21,034 bases of DNA from an uncultured Bacilli bacterium. GTDB lineage: Bacteria > Bacillota_I > Bacilli_A > RF39 > UBA660. Below are positions 7,606 to 16,194 of this stretch, in pieces (within the stretch, counting starts at the first letter, position 1; each line of letters starts with the position of its first letter). Under the pieces are notes generated by a model. That model was not told the origin of the DNA, did no database searches, and saw only the letters and a list, made by a program, of their open reading frames with translations. The stretch lies in contig CAKONA010000002.1 in NCBI GenBank assembly GCA_934096785.1, positions 1 through 21,034 on the forward strand, read 5' to 3'. Made by a program: the position numbers and the translations under genes.

Positions 7606-8535
7606 GTGGCAGCAAAAGTGTTTAAAACAATAGAAGAGCAAATTCAAATCTTAATAAGTAAGGGACTTACGGTCGAAGATTATGATAAAGCAAGAGAAAT
7701 ATTACTTAGAGAAAACTATTTCTTTTTAAATGGATATAGGTCGCCATTCTTGATTACTGGAACTAAAAGATTTGTAGAAAATTCTACATTTGAAGAGTTA
7801 TATTCATTGTTTACATTCGATAGATACTTTAGAAACATAATATTTAAGAATCTATTGATAGTTGAAAATAACTATAAATCTATATTTAGTTATGTTCTTA
7901 GTAAAAAGTATGGTTATAAAGAGAAAGATTATTTAAATGTTAATAACTTTAATAGAGGTAAAGAAACTAATAGACAAATAAATGATTTACTTAGAAAGCT
8001 TAAAAGACAAATAAGAATAAATGGTTATCAGCATCAAGCAACTAGTCACTATATAAATAACTATGGTTATATACCTATGTGGGTAGGAGTAAAGGTACTT
8101 AGTTTTGGGCTTATGAGTGAGTTATTTTCAATACTTAAAGATGAAGATAGAAATGAAATTTCTTCTTATTATGGAATAGATGCTGATGAATTAGAAGACT
8201 ATTTATCAATACTTTCTAACTATAGAAACTTATGTGCTCATGAAGATATACTTTATAATCATGAAACACAAAAAGAAATTGAGAATACTATATATCATGA
8301 GTTACTTGAAATACCACAAGTTGATGGAGAATATATATATGGTAAGCATGATATATTTGCATTAATAATAATATTAAAGAGAATGCTTACTCATACTGAC
8401 TTTAAGATGATGATGAATGAGATTGAGTATGAAATAGATTGGTTGGATTCTAAATTACATTCTATAGATGTACAAAAGGTGTTATATAGAATGGGATTTC
8501 CAGATAATTATAAACAAATATCATATATGGATTAG
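7606..8535 (+). CDS. Abi_2 (AbiD/AbiF-type) HEPN family protein
   Basis: 309 aa, the usual size for the Abi_2 family, known from lactococcal abortive infection proteins that block phage growth. It shows the family layout: an N-terminal helical part with LRENYFFLNGYRSPFL, FDRYFRNIIFKNLLIVEN in the middle, and SNYRNLCAHEDILYN at 205-218. The last contains the HEPN motif R207-N-x3-H212 (RNLCAH), the proposed RNase active site. Codon use matches its neighbours, so there is no sign of recent transfer. The start is GTG at 7606 with AGGAGAGTGAAGTAA before it. It lies 9 bp upstream of an htrA-type protease and should be cotranscribed. A phage-defence role is inferred from the family only; housekeeping RNA functions are also possible. 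Confidence 0.85.
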   Translation: MAAKVFKTIEEQIQILISKGLTVEDYDKAREILLRENYFFLNGYRSPFLITGTKRFVENSTFEELYSLFTFDRYFRNIIFKNLLIVENNYKSIFSYVLSKKYGYKEKDYLNVNNFNRGKETNRQINDLLRKLKRQIRINGYQHQATSHYINNYGYIPMWVGVKVLSFGLMSELFSILKDEDRNEISSYYGIDADELEDYLSILSNYRNLCAHEDILYNHETQKEIENTIYHELLEIPQVDGEYIYGKHDIFALIIILKRMLTHTDFKMMMNEIEYEIDWLDSKLHSIDVQKVLYRMGFPDNYKQISYMD

Positions 8536-8544
8536 GAGAATAAG

Positions 8545-9639
8545 ATGAAAAAAGATAATAACTATATAATTACAATAATTACTTCGGTTTTTGTAGGGGC
8601 TTTACTAATGTATGCATATATTGCTAAAAATCCACTTGCACTTGTTTCTAATAATAATGTTAATACTAATAGTGAAATATCTAAATATGTTAGTGTAACT
8701 GAGAATGGAATATCATCTGGTATTGAGAATATTTATGATGCAGTTGTTGTTGTTGAAAACTATAAAAATGGTAAGCTTTCTGGTATAGGTTCTGGTTTCA
8801 TTTATGATATTAAGGGCTATATTATGACTAATCATCATGTTATAGATGGAGCTAGCGAACTTAAGGTTAAACTAAGTAATGGTGAAAATATAAGTGCGAC
8901 TGTACTTGGAAGTGATGAGTATGCTGATATTGCTGTTATAAAAATAGATGAAAGTCATGTTAAGAGGGTTGCTAAGATTGGTGACAACAGTAAAATGAAA
9001 GTTGGGGATACTGTGTTTACTATAGGTAGTCCAATTAGTGTTGATTATGCCGGTACTGTTACTCGTGGAATATTAAGTGGTAAAAATAGAATGGTTGCTG
9101 TTAGTGTAGGTGGTTCTAGTTCTAGTGATTGGATTATGAATGTTATGCAAACTGATGCAGCAATTAATCCTGGTAATAGTGGTGGACCATTATGTAATGT
9201 TAGTGGTGAAGTAATAGGTGTTAACTCAATGAAAATAGTTAAATCTGAAATAGAAGGAATAGGATTTGCTATACCTATTGAAGATGCACTTGTGTATGCT
9301 AATAAAATAATAAGTGGTGAAAAGATACAAAGAGCTTACTTAGGAATTAGCATGATTGACTTAACAGTTTCTAATCAATATCTTAAGCAACAAGGAATTA
9401 CAATTGATAGTAGTATTACTAGTGGGGTAGTTGTTGTTAGTACTGAAAAGGGTGGACCTAGTGCTAAAAGTGGTATTGAAAAAGGAGATGTTATTGTAAA
9501 AGTAGGAAACTATGATGTAACAAGTGTTGCTGAACTTAGATATTACTTATACAAATATAATCCTAAAGATACAGTTGAAATTAAAGTTAAAAGAGGAAAA
9601 ACTGAGAAAACTTTTAAAGTTACTCTAGGGGCAAATTAA
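8545..9639 (+). CDS. HtrA/DegP-type membrane-anchored serine protease
   Basis: 364 aa. An N-terminal membrane anchor (residues 8-27) is followed by a short Asn/Ser linker, a trypsin-like domain and one PDZ domain (about 250-362). The catalytic triad is intact: H98 in TNHHVIDGA, D128 in EYADIAVIKID and S212 in NPGNSGGPL. The family degrades misfolded proteins outside the membrane. The PDZ part contains GVVVVSTEKGGPSAKSGIEKGDVI, the usual ligand-binding segment. The ribosome binding site TTAGGAGAATAAG overlaps the stop of the Abi_2 gene, so the two are coupled. It matches B. subtilis HtrA/HtrB/YyxA in layout; which paralogue is not resolved. Confidence 0.94.
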   Translation: MKKDNNYIITIITSVFVGALLMYAYIAKNPLALVSNNNVNTNSEISKYVSVTENGISSGIENIYDAVVVVENYKNGKLSGIGSGFIYDIKGYIMTNHHVIDGASELKVKLSNGENISATVLGSDEYADIAVIKIDESHVKRVAKIGDNSKMKVGDTVFTIGSPISVDYAGTVTRGILSGKNRMVAVSVGGSSSSDWIMNVMQTDAAINPGNSGGPLCNVSGEVIGVNSMKIVKSEIEGIGFAIPIEDALVYANKIISGEKIQRAYLGISMIDLTVSNQYLKQQGITIDSSITSGVVVVSTEKGGPSAKSGIEKGDVIVKVGNYDVTSVAELRYYLYKYNPKDTVEIKVKRGKTEKTFKVTLGAN

Positions 9640-9650
9640 TGCTCTTTTTT
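9628..9650 (+). terminator. Weak intrinsic terminator of htrA
   Basis: GGGGC, 8-nt loop, GCTCT with G-U pairs, then six T. It overlaps the stop codon and the stem is weak. Confidence 0.45.
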
Positions 9651-9651
9651 C

Positions 9652-9680
9652 TTGATAAAATAAAGATAATCTAATATAAT
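9652..9680 (+). promoter_or_regulatory. Promoter of the P-type ATPase gene
   Basis: TTGATA, 17 bp, TATAAT. The start codon is 26 bp further on. Confidence 0.75.
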
Positions 9681-9706
9681 ATATTATATAATAAAGGGTT
9701 GGTATT

Positions 9707-12352
9707 ATGAAGAATGATTATGAATTTATAGATAGTAAAAAGGTTCTTAAGGAACTTAAAAGTTCTTTGAATGGACTTACTGAAAAAGAGGCAAGTAATA
9801 GACTTAAAAAATATGGGTTAAATGAACTTCCTAAAGAAAAAGAAAAAAGTATTTTTTCAGTATTCTTGGGTTCTATAAATGACCCTATAATATATGTTCT
9901 TATAGTTGCTGCATTACTTTCATTTGTTGTTGGAGAAGTGCTAGATGCAGTTGCAATAATATTTATTATTTTGGTTGATGCAGTTGTTTCAACTATTCAG
10001 GAAGTAAAAGCTGAAAAAAATTCTGAAGCTCTTAAAAATTTAATTAAAGTTAAGGCTAAAATAGTTCGTGATAACAAACATTATGAGATTGATTCATCTT
10101 ATTTAGTAGTTGGTGACATAATAATAGTGGAGCCTGGTACTAAAATATCTAGTGATGCTAGAATAATAAGTTCTAATAATCTTACTGTTGATGAGTCTGT
10201 TCTTACTGGTGAGAGTGTTGGAGTTGTTAAATGTGGAGACGTGTGTACTTTAGGTGATGAATCTAAGAAGTGCATGTTATATGCTGGAACATCAGTTTTA
10301 ACTGGAAGAGGTATTGCGGTTGTTACTGCGACAGGAGTAGATACAGAAGTTGGTAAAATAGCAGAGAAAGTAACTACTACTACTGAGAGTAAGAGTCCAC
10401 TTACTATTAGAATGGAAAAATTTAGTAAAGAGATTACTCTATTAATAGTAGGTATTTCTATTGTTATTGGTTTTGTATTAATATACAAAGAATATCATTT
10501 TATGGATATATTTCTTGCAGTAGTTGCGCTTGCGGTAAGTGCGATGCCTGAAGGACTTCCTTTATCATTAACTCTTGCACTTACGATTGGTTCAAATAAA
10601 ATGGGTAAAAGAAATGTAATTGTTAAGAAACTTAATTCTGTTGAAAGTCTTGGTAGTTGTACTGTTATTGCTAGTGATAAGACTGGTACTCTTACTGTGA
10701 ATGAACAGACTGCTAAAAAAATATTGCTTCCTAATGGTGAAACATTCTTGATTGATGGAAATGGATATAATGATTCTGGAAAGGTTGTTCCTGTAGGTGA
10801 TGCAAATATTGCTAATGCGAAGTATATTTCTACCCTTGGTGTTCTTAATAATGAAGCTTGTCTTGAAAAAATTAAAGGTAAATGGGATAAGTATGGGGAC
10901 TCAATAGATATTGCATTCTTGGCACTAGGAAGAAAACTTGGAATTAATAATTCTGAGTTTCAAAAGATATATGAGGTTCCTTATGAATCTGAAAAGAAAT
11001 ACAGTGCAGTATTTTATAACATAGATGACGAAGTGTTATGCACGGCTAAGGGTTCTGTTGAAGTGATACTTGATTCATGTAAATATAGTTATGAAGATGG
11101 TGAATTAGTAAAACTTGATAAGAAAAAGATTTTAAAACAAAATGAAGAGTTAGCAAGTAATGGGTATCGTGTAATTGCATTATGTGATGGTAATGTACCA
11201 TTAAAAGAAAAATATAGTGAAAAAGATGTTAAAAATTTAAATTTTGTAGGATTAGTTGGATTTATTGACCCTGTTAGAAAGGAAGCAATTGGATCTATTA
11301 AAAAATGTAAAACTGCTGGTATAAAGGTTCTTATGATTACTGGAGATCATGCTTTGACTGCGTATGCAATTGCGAAAGAGTTAAATATTGTTTCAAGTGA
11401 GGATGAGGTTATTACTGGAAGTGAACTTGAATTTTATTCTGATAATGATAGACAATTTGATAGTTTTATTGAAGGAAAGAAAGTATTTGCTAGAGTTACA
11501 CCACTTCAAAAATTAAAAATTGTTGAATCTTTAGAACGTATGGGTGAATTTGTAGCAGTAACTGGAGATGGTGTTAATGATGCACCTGCGATTAAGGCTG
11601 CTAACATTGGTGTTGCGATGGGTAGTGGTACTGATGTAGCTAAAGAAACTGCTAAAATGATTATAATAGATGATAATTTCTCATCAATTGTTGCTGGTAT
11701 AGAAGAAGGACGTAATGCATACTCAAATATTAGAAAAATAAGTTTAATGCTTCTATCTTGTGGACTTGCGGAAGTACTTTTCTTTGTTCTTTCAATAGTC
11801 TTTGATTTACCAATGCCTTTAGTTGCAATTCAATTATTATGGTTAAATTTAGTAACTGATGGTCTTCAAGATATGGCACTTTCATTTGAAAGAGAAACTG
11901 ACACTATAATGAAAGAAAAACCAAGAGATACAAAAGAAAGCCTATTTGAAAAAGAACTTGTTAAACAAATATTTCTTAGTGGTACATTTATAGGTATACT
12001 TGTCTTTGCTGTTTGGTATGTTCTTATAAATAAAATGCATATGGAAGTTGCTCATGCGCGTGGATATGTACTTGCTCTAATGGTATTCATTCAAAATGTT
12101 CATGTCTTAAACTGTAGAAGTGAAACTAAGAGTGTGTTTGAAAATGGGTTTAAACAAAATAAATTTGTATTATTTACAATAGTTGGAACAATATTACTAC
12201 AAATGATTGTTATGGAAGTACCTTTCTTGTCAAGATTATTACAAACATATGATGTACCAAACTTACACTTAATAATACTATTTATATTATCACTTCCAAT
12301 AATATTTGTCATGGAAATGTACAAGTATGCAAAAAAGAATAAAAAGAAATAA
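9707..12352 (+). CDS. Calcium-translocating P-type ATPase
   Basis: 881 aa, a full-length type II P-ATPase that would export Ca2+ across the plasma membrane using ATP. An N-terminal cation-ATPase segment (NGLTEKEASNRLKKYGLNEL) precedes the actuator motif TGES (167-170), membrane helix M4 with PEGLP (281-285), the phosphorylation site DKTGT (D324), the hinge MITGDH and VTGDGVNDAPA, and helix M6 with LLWLNLVTDGLQDMAL, whose Asn/Asp contribute to calcium site II. The AMPEGLPLSLTLAL form of M4 is closest to the PMCA-like subgroup. About ten membrane helices are expected and the C-terminus is Lys-rich. It is monocistronic with its own promoter. Cation choice is inferred from the motifs; related pumps could move Mn2+. 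Confidence 0.92.
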   Translation: MKNDYEFIDSKKVLKELKSSLNGLTEKEASNRLKKYGLNELPKEKEKSIFSVFLGSINDPIIYVLIVAALLSFVVGEVLDAVAIIFIILVDAVVSTIQEVKAEKNSEALKNLIKVKAKIVRDNKHYEIDSSYLVVGDIIIVEPGTKISSDARIISSNNLTVDESVLTGESVGVVKCGDVCTLGDESKKCMLYAGTSVLTGRGIAVVTATGVDTEVGKIAEKVTTTTESKSPLTIRMEKFSKEITLLIVGISIVIGFVLIYKEYHFMDIFLAVVALAVSAMPEGLPLSLTLALTIGSNKMGKRNVIVKKLNSVESLGSCTVIASDKTGTLTVNEQTAKKILLPNGETFLIDGNGYNDSGKVVPVGDANIANAKYISTLGVLNNEACLEKIKGKWDKYGDSIDIAFLALGRKLGINNSEFQKIYEVPYESEKKYSAVFYNIDDEVLCTAKGSVEVILDSCKYSYEDGELVKLDKKKILKQNEELASNGYRVIALCDGNVPLKEKYSEKDVKNLNFVGLVGFIDPVRKEAIGSIKKCKTAGIKVLMITGDHALTAYAIAKELNIVSSEDEVITGSELEFYSDNDRQFDSFIEGKKVFARVTPLQKLKIVESLERMGEFVAVTGDGVNDAPAIKAANIGVAMGSGTDVAKETAKMIIIDDNFSSIVAGIEEGRNAYSNIRKISLMLLSCGLAEVLFFVLSIVFDLPMPLVAIQLLWLNLVTDGLQDMALSFERETDTIMKEKPRDTKESLFEKELVKQIFLSGTFIGILVFAVWYVLINKMHMEVAHARGYVLALMVFIQNVHVLNCRSETKSVFENGFKQNKFVLFTIVGTILLQMIVMEVPFLSRLLQTYDVPNLHLIILFILSLPIIFVMEMYKYAKKNKKK

Positions 12353-12358
12353 CTAGTG

Positions 12359-12367
12359 TGATATAAT
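12359..12367 (+). promoter_or_regulatory. Extended -10 promoter of the 12391-15339 operon
   Basis: TGATATAAT gives TGn plus a perfect -10, just after the ATPase stop. No terminator is visible before it, so read-through is possible. The leader would be very short (about 17 nt, starting almost at AGGAG). Confidence 0.5.
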
Positions 12368-12390
12368 TAAGAATAGGAGAAGAAGAAAAT

Positions 12391-13827
12391 ATGAAGAAGA
12401 ATATATTAATGTTAATTAATGGTTTCGGTGTAGAACAAAAAGATTCTTATGATGTATATTCAGCAGAACTAATGCCTAATATGGATAGACTTACTAAAGA
12501 AGGACTATTTTCTTCTTTAAGTAGTAGAGACCTTGATTATAAAAGTGGTTATAGAAGTTTCAGTATAGGAATAAAGGAGCCACTATCATATAGTATTATT
12601 GAAAATAGTTTTAGTAATGACTTATATAAAAAATCTCAAATACTATTATATTTATATTCAGTACTTAATGGCACTAACGAAAGTAAACTACATATATTTT
12701 GTTATTGGGATAATGTTAGAACTATAGAGCAGTTAATAATATACATCAAAGAGATGAAATTACATATTAAATCAAAAATATTTATACACTTAGTAATGAC
12801 ACAACAATCTCTTAGTGATTATAAAGATATAGATAGAAGTTTCACAACTCTTAATTATGAATTAGGAGATCAAGTAAAAATAGGTGTGGTAACTGGAGAA
12901 GCACACTTAGAAAACTTACTTGCATTTAAAGATTTTGTTAAAACACTAGTTACTGAGGCTGGTGAAAAATGGAAAGATTTAAGTAAGAAAACAGAAGTGT
13001 TACTTCAAACAAAAACTATTCCAACTAAAGCAAGAACATTTGCAGTTAACCCTGGTTTTGCAGTTAATGAAGGAGATTATTTCTTATTCTTTAACTACTC
13101 AAACATTGATATTTCAAGATATATAAAAGAATTAGATATTCAAAAATATAGGAAAGTAGATTCTAATACAATTAAAATATATTCATTATTTCCAGTTAAA
13201 TGTGATACTCGTCAAATACCTTACATGTTTAATTTTGCGGTATCATCGACATATGCTTTAAAATCAATTGAGTCAGTTGGAGCTAAAGCATTAGTACTTG
13301 CTGAAAAAGATAAATGTGCTTATATAAACTATTATATGACAGGACTTAGAAATACAGTAAGTGAATCTTTGAAATATTTAGCTGTTGATGATGGATTTAT
13401 ATATTATTCTGATAAATTAATTCAAACATTGAAAGCATATCCTCAAGAAATTGTAATTATTAACTATGAAATAGAAACTTGTAAAAATGTTGAAGAAATT
13501 GAAGATAGACTTAGAAAAATAGATGCTGTTATTGGTAAAGTTGCTGAATTTACAATTGCTAATAATTATGGTTTCTTTATTTCTTCATTATATGGTATTG
13601 AAAAAGAAATGTATAATAGTAAGCATGAATTATGTAAGATTAATTTTTCAGTAAGAGTTCCAGTTGTAGCATATGATAAAGGATTACCAGGAGGAACTTA
13701 TAGAATTGAAGAAGGAACAACATATGATTTATTCAATGCTTTAGTGTATAATACCAATCCAAGCTTTAAAAATAGTGGTATAATAAAAAGAAAAGGCGGA
13801 ATGTTCTCAATATTCCGAAAAAAATAA
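12391..13827 (+). CDS. Catalytically degenerate phosphoglycerate-mutase-like protein (iPGM/alkaline phosphatase fold)
   Basis: 478 aa against about 510 for cofactor-independent phosphoglycerate mutase (GpmI). The whole length can be laid on GpmI: the N-terminus ILMLINGFG with MPNMDRLTKEG, the insert domain KLHIFCYWDNVRTIEQL with VKIGVVTGEAHLEN, GDYFLFFNYSNIDISR, and the C-terminal RKIDAVIGKVAEFTIANNYGFFISS. The metal and nucleophile motifs are lost: DGWG is NGFG (N10), GNSEVGH is replaced, DMVGHTG is replaced, and TADHGN is SSLYGI. It is therefore very unlikely to be an active mutase and may be a binding or regulatory pseudoenzyme. It leads an operon with RDD, RpiB-like and SHOCT proteins. 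Confidence 0.72.
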   Translation: MKKNILMLINGFGVEQKDSYDVYSAELMPNMDRLTKEGLFSSLSSRDLDYKSGYRSFSIGIKEPLSYSIIENSFSNDLYKKSQILLYLYSVLNGTNESKLHIFCYWDNVRTIEQLIIYIKEMKLHIKSKIFIHLVMTQQSLSDYKDIDRSFTTLNYELGDQVKIGVVTGEAHLENLLAFKDFVKTLVTEAGEKWKDLSKKTEVLLQTKTIPTKARTFAVNPGFAVNEGDYFLFFNYSNIDISRYIKELDIQKYRKVDSNTIKIYSLFPVKCDTRQIPYMFNFAVSSTYALKSIESVGAKALVLAEKDKCAYINYYMTGLRNTVSESLKYLAVDDGFIYYSDKLIQTLKAYPQEIVIINYEIETCKNVEEIEDRLRKIDAVIGKVAEFTIANNYGFFISSLYGIEKEMYNSKHELCKINFSVRVPVVAYDKGLPGGTYRIEEGTTYDLFNALVYNTNPSFKNSGIIKRKGGMFSIFRKK

Positions 13828-13839
13828 AGGAGGTGTGCC

Positions 13840-14535
13840 ATGAAAAAAACAACTTTCAGAAGACTTTGTGCTTATGTAATTGATTTGGTAGTCATATCAC
13901 TAATAAGTACGTTATTTCTTAAGATAGAATTCATTAATCCAAACTATGATAAGTATGAAAAAGTGTATGAAGACTATCTAAATTATGTTTCTGATATAAC
14001 TGATATTAATCAAATTCAAAATGATACTAAAATAACTGATTATTCATATGATCTTGCTAAATATGGAATTGCAAGTAGTATTATTACATTAGTTGTTACT
14101 GCTCTTTATTTTGGTGGATTCCAATATTTAAATAAAGGACAAACACTTGGTAAAAATGTATGTAAAATAAAGGTAGTTAATAATGAAAATAAAGCACCTA
14201 AGTTCTATCAAATATTATTAAGAAGTGTATTAATTAATAGTTTACTTGTAACACTTATAAATATATTAGCTGTTGCCTTTGCAAGCAAGACAATGTACTT
14301 TAAAATCATTCAATATACACAATTATTAGATACAACTATAATATGTGTGTCATTTATATTAATGATGTTTAGAGAAGATGGTAAAGGACTTCATGATTTA
14401 CTTGCTGGTACTAAAGTAGTATTTGTAAATAGTGAAGAAGTACCTAAAATCAAAGAAGCAAAAATAGTAGAAGAACCTGAAAAGAAAAAAATAACTAAAA
14501 AGAAAACTACTAAAGCAAATAAGGAGAACAAATGA
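13840..14535 (+). CDS. RDD family membrane protein
   Basis: 231 aa. It starts with FRRLCAYVIDLVVISLIS, the RDD signature (conserved Arg and the Asp in the first membrane helix), and keeps GKNVCKIKVVN and the C-terminal GKGLHDLLAGTKVV block. Four hydrophobic segments lie at about 7-25, 82-102, 130-150 and 163-178. The last 50 residues form a Lys/Glu-rich cytoplasmic tail. Function in the family is poorly defined; some members are linked to ion transport. AAAGGAGGTG precedes the ATG. It ends in a TGA that overlaps the next start (ATGA), one of only two TGA stops in the window. Confidence 0.85.
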   Translation: MKKTTFRRLCAYVIDLVVISLISTLFLKIEFINPNYDKYEKVYEDYLNYVSDITDINQIQNDTKITDYSYDLAKYGIASSIITLVVTALYFGGFQYLNKGQTLGKNVCKIKVVNNENKAPKFYQILLRSVLINSLLVTLINILAVAFASKTMYFKIIQYTQLLDTTIICVSFILMMFREDGKGLHDLLAGTKVVFVNSEEVPKIKEAKIVEEPEKKKITKKKTTKANKENK

Positions 14536-14963
14536 AAATAGGTATAGCAAATGATCATCATGGTGTTGAAGTAAAGAACAAAATAATGAAATATTTACAC
14601 GATAAGAAAATAGAATGTGTAAATTTTGGCACAAATGATAATGTAAGCGTTGATTACGTTGAATATGCTGTAAAGTTATGTACAGCTATTAATGACAAGA
14701 CTGTCGACCTTGGAATACTTATATGTGGCACAGGAATTGGCATGAGCATCGCAGCTAATAAAATAAAAGGAATTAGATGTGGTAAAGTTACAACACCACG
14801 CGAAGCAAAACTTACAAAAGAACATAATATGGCAAATGTTATATCATTATCTGAATATACAGAAAATGTAGAAGAGATAGTTGAAGCATTTATAAACACT
14901 CAAAACTCAACTGAAGAAAGACATATTAAAAGAGTACAAGAAATATGCGAATTAGAGGGATAA
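14532..14963 (+). CDS. RpiB/LacAB-type sugar-phosphate isomerase
   Basis: 143 aa, the usual length for ribose-5-phosphate isomerase B and the galactose-6-phosphate isomerase subunits. Features are the phosphate-site start GIANDHHG (D8, H9), FGTNDNVSVDYVEYA, LGILICGTGIGMSIAANKIKGIRC with the catalytic C65, and REAKLTKEHNMANVISL. The likely reaction is interconversion of ribose-5-phosphate and ribulose-5-phosphate, but the LacA/LacB activity or another pentose/hexose phosphate cannot be excluded. It is translationally coupled to the RDD gene by a 4-bp overlap, with AAGGAG inside the RDD 3' end. A catalytic enzyme beside a dead phosphoglycerate-mutase-like protein is notable. Confidence 0.88.
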   Translation: MKIGIANDHHGVEVKNKIMKYLHDKKIECVNFGTNDNVSVDYVEYAVKLCTAINDKTVDLGILICGTGIGMSIAANKIKGIRCGKVTTPREAKLTKEHNMANVISLSEYTENVEEIVEAFINTQNSTEERHIKRVQEICELEG

Positions 14964-14964
14964 A

Positions 14965-15339
14965 ATGAAAAAGAATTTATTAGAAATAGCAGGAATTATA
15001 TCTTTAGTCTTTGGAATACTTGCTTGTTTTACTATTGTTGGTGTAATAATTGGTATTCCGCTTATTATAGGTGGAAATAAAGTTAAAAGTATGGCAAACA
15101 TGAGTGACCAAGAAATATTAGAAAACAAAGATACAATACTTATATGGACTATTGTGTTCTTATTTATTAATCAGATAAGTGGAATTTTACTTTTAATATT
15201 CTATATTGACTTAGATAGTTTTGAAAATAAAACAAATAATAAATATGATGAATTAGAAAAAGTAAAAAAACTATATGATGATAAAGTTCTTTCTAAAGAA
15301 GAATATGAAAAAGAGAAGACAAGAATACTTAATAATTAG
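14965..15339 (+). CDS. Two-helix membrane protein with C-terminal SHOCT domain
   Basis: 124 aa. Hydrophobic segments lie at about 6-37 (possibly two helices, glycine-rich) and 57-82. The end, LEKVKKLYDDKVLSKEEYE followed by KEKTRILNN, is a SHOCT motif, a short helical unit often found at the C-terminus of bacterial membrane proteins and thought to mediate oligomerisation. The start lies one base after the rpiB-like stop with AGAGGG as ribosome binding site. It is the last gene of the operon, followed by a strong terminator. Specific function is unknown. Confidence 0.75.
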   Translation: MKKNLLEIAGIISLVFGILACFTIVGVIIGIPLIIGGNKVKSMANMSDQEILENKDTILIWTIVFLFINQISGILLLIFYIDLDSFENKTNNKYDELEKVKKLYDDKVLSKEEYEKEKTRILNN

Positions 15340-15363
15340 CATTATAGAAATATAGTGCTTTTT
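15338..15363 (+). terminator. Intrinsic terminator of the 12391-15339 operon
   Basis: Stem AGCATTATA / TATAGTGCT (9 bp, one G-U) with a GAAA tetraloop, then a T run. It overlaps the stop codon of the SHOCT gene. Confidence 0.87.
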
Positions 15364-15416
15364 ATATGAATAAAATTTTTAAAATTGTTCACTCTATTAG
15401 TAGGAGAGTGAGAATA

Positions 15417-16049
15417 ATGAGTAAATATTCTAAAATATTATTGCCAACATTTTATATTGGCATTGTAGCTGTAATGGTTTTATGTGTTACGTTGGTTGTT
15501 AGTGGTGTTAAATCATTTGTAACTGAAAAGGAAGAACAAAAATTTACTATTGATAATGTTTTTGAAGATAATACAAAAACAGTTGTTAAAAATCAAAGTA
15601 ATGCAATTGTAAAACCATATGTTGCTGAAACTGTAAAAGTTGGAAAGTATTTCTATGATTTTGAATCAGATGAAAAGAAACAACAAAATTCCTTAATTTT
15701 ATATGAAGACACTTACATGCAAAATAATGGTGTTGATTATATTGATTCGAATGACTTTGATGTTGTAGCAATACTTGATGGAGAAATTATTTCTATTGAA
15801 GATAGTGAGGTGTATGGTAAAGTAGTTACTATTAAACATAATGATAATTTAAAATCCGTTTATTCAAATGTAACTGGTGTACTTGCAAATGTTGGTTATA
15901 AAATTAATCAAGGGGAAGTCTTCGCGATGAGTAGTAAGTCAAAAATAAGTGGAGAAAAAGAATCAATGCTTCATTTTGAGGTATATTATAAAGAAAGTCC
16001 GATTGACCCAGAAAATATGTACACTATGACAGTTAGTGATTTTCAATAA
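15417..16049 (+). CDS. SpoIIQ-like membrane protein with degenerate LytM/M23 domain
   Basis: 210 aa. A single N-terminal membrane helix (about 10-32) is followed by an extracellular linker and an M23-type fold (about 95-195) with VVAILDGEIISIEDSEVYG, VVTIKHNDNLKSVYSNV, INQGEVFAMSS and LHFEVYYKESPIDPENM. In active M23 peptidases zinc is held by HxxxD and HxH. Here HxxxD reads N103-N-G-V-D107 and HxH reads M184-L-H186, so the first zinc His and the catalytic His are gone. This resembles B. subtilis SpoIIQ, which is non-catalytic and acts as a scaffold. I use the ATG at 15417 because AGGAGAGTGAGAATA precedes it; the in-frame ATG at 15366 lies next to the upstream terminator without a ribosome binding site. 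Sporulation itself is not shown here. Confidence 0.75.
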   Translation: MSKYSKILLPTFYIGIVAVMVLCVTLVVSGVKSFVTEKEEQKFTIDNVFEDNTKTVVKNQSNAIVKPYVAETVKVGKYFYDFESDEKKQQNSLILYEDTYMQNNGVDYIDSNDFDVVAILDGEIISIEDSEVYGKVVTIKHNDNLKSVYSNVTGVLANVGYKINQGEVFAMSSKSKISGEKESMLHFEVYYKESPIDPENMYTMTVSDFQ

Positions 16050-16052
16050 TTT

Positions 16053-16075
16053 GACACAAGTAAAGTGTCTTTTTT
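16053..16075 (+). terminator. Intrinsic terminator after the SpoIIQ-like gene
   Basis: Stem GACAC / GTGTC with a 7-nt loop, then six T. Confidence 0.7.
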
Positions 16076-16159
16076 CTTACAATTTTATTTTAAAAAATAC
16101 ACCTAAAATTTAATTTTTATGTACTAAAATAAAGTAAAAAATAAATTTAAATAAATTGC

Positions 16160-16188
16160 TTGACATAGTGTTTTCTATTTTATATGAT
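16160..16188 (+). promoter_or_regulatory. Promoter of the agrA/agrC-like operon
   Basis: TTGACA, 17 bp, TATGAT. Transcription should start near 16195, about 258 nt before the response regulator ATG. It is strong enough to act without an activator. Confidence 0.72.
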
Positions 16189-16194
16189 AGTGCC

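Noticed and set aside
10099..10488. 129-codon minus-strand frame inside the P-ATPase gene
   Set aside because: Mirror of the actuator domain region; no start signal.
14398..14899. Minus-strand frames over the RDD/RpiB junction
   Set aside because: Phe/Tyr/Ser-rich mirrors of Lys-rich coding sequence.
15366..15416. Upstream extension of the SpoIIQ-like gene
   Set aside because: The first ATG sits beside the preceding terminator without a ribosome binding site; the ATG at 15417 has a strong one.
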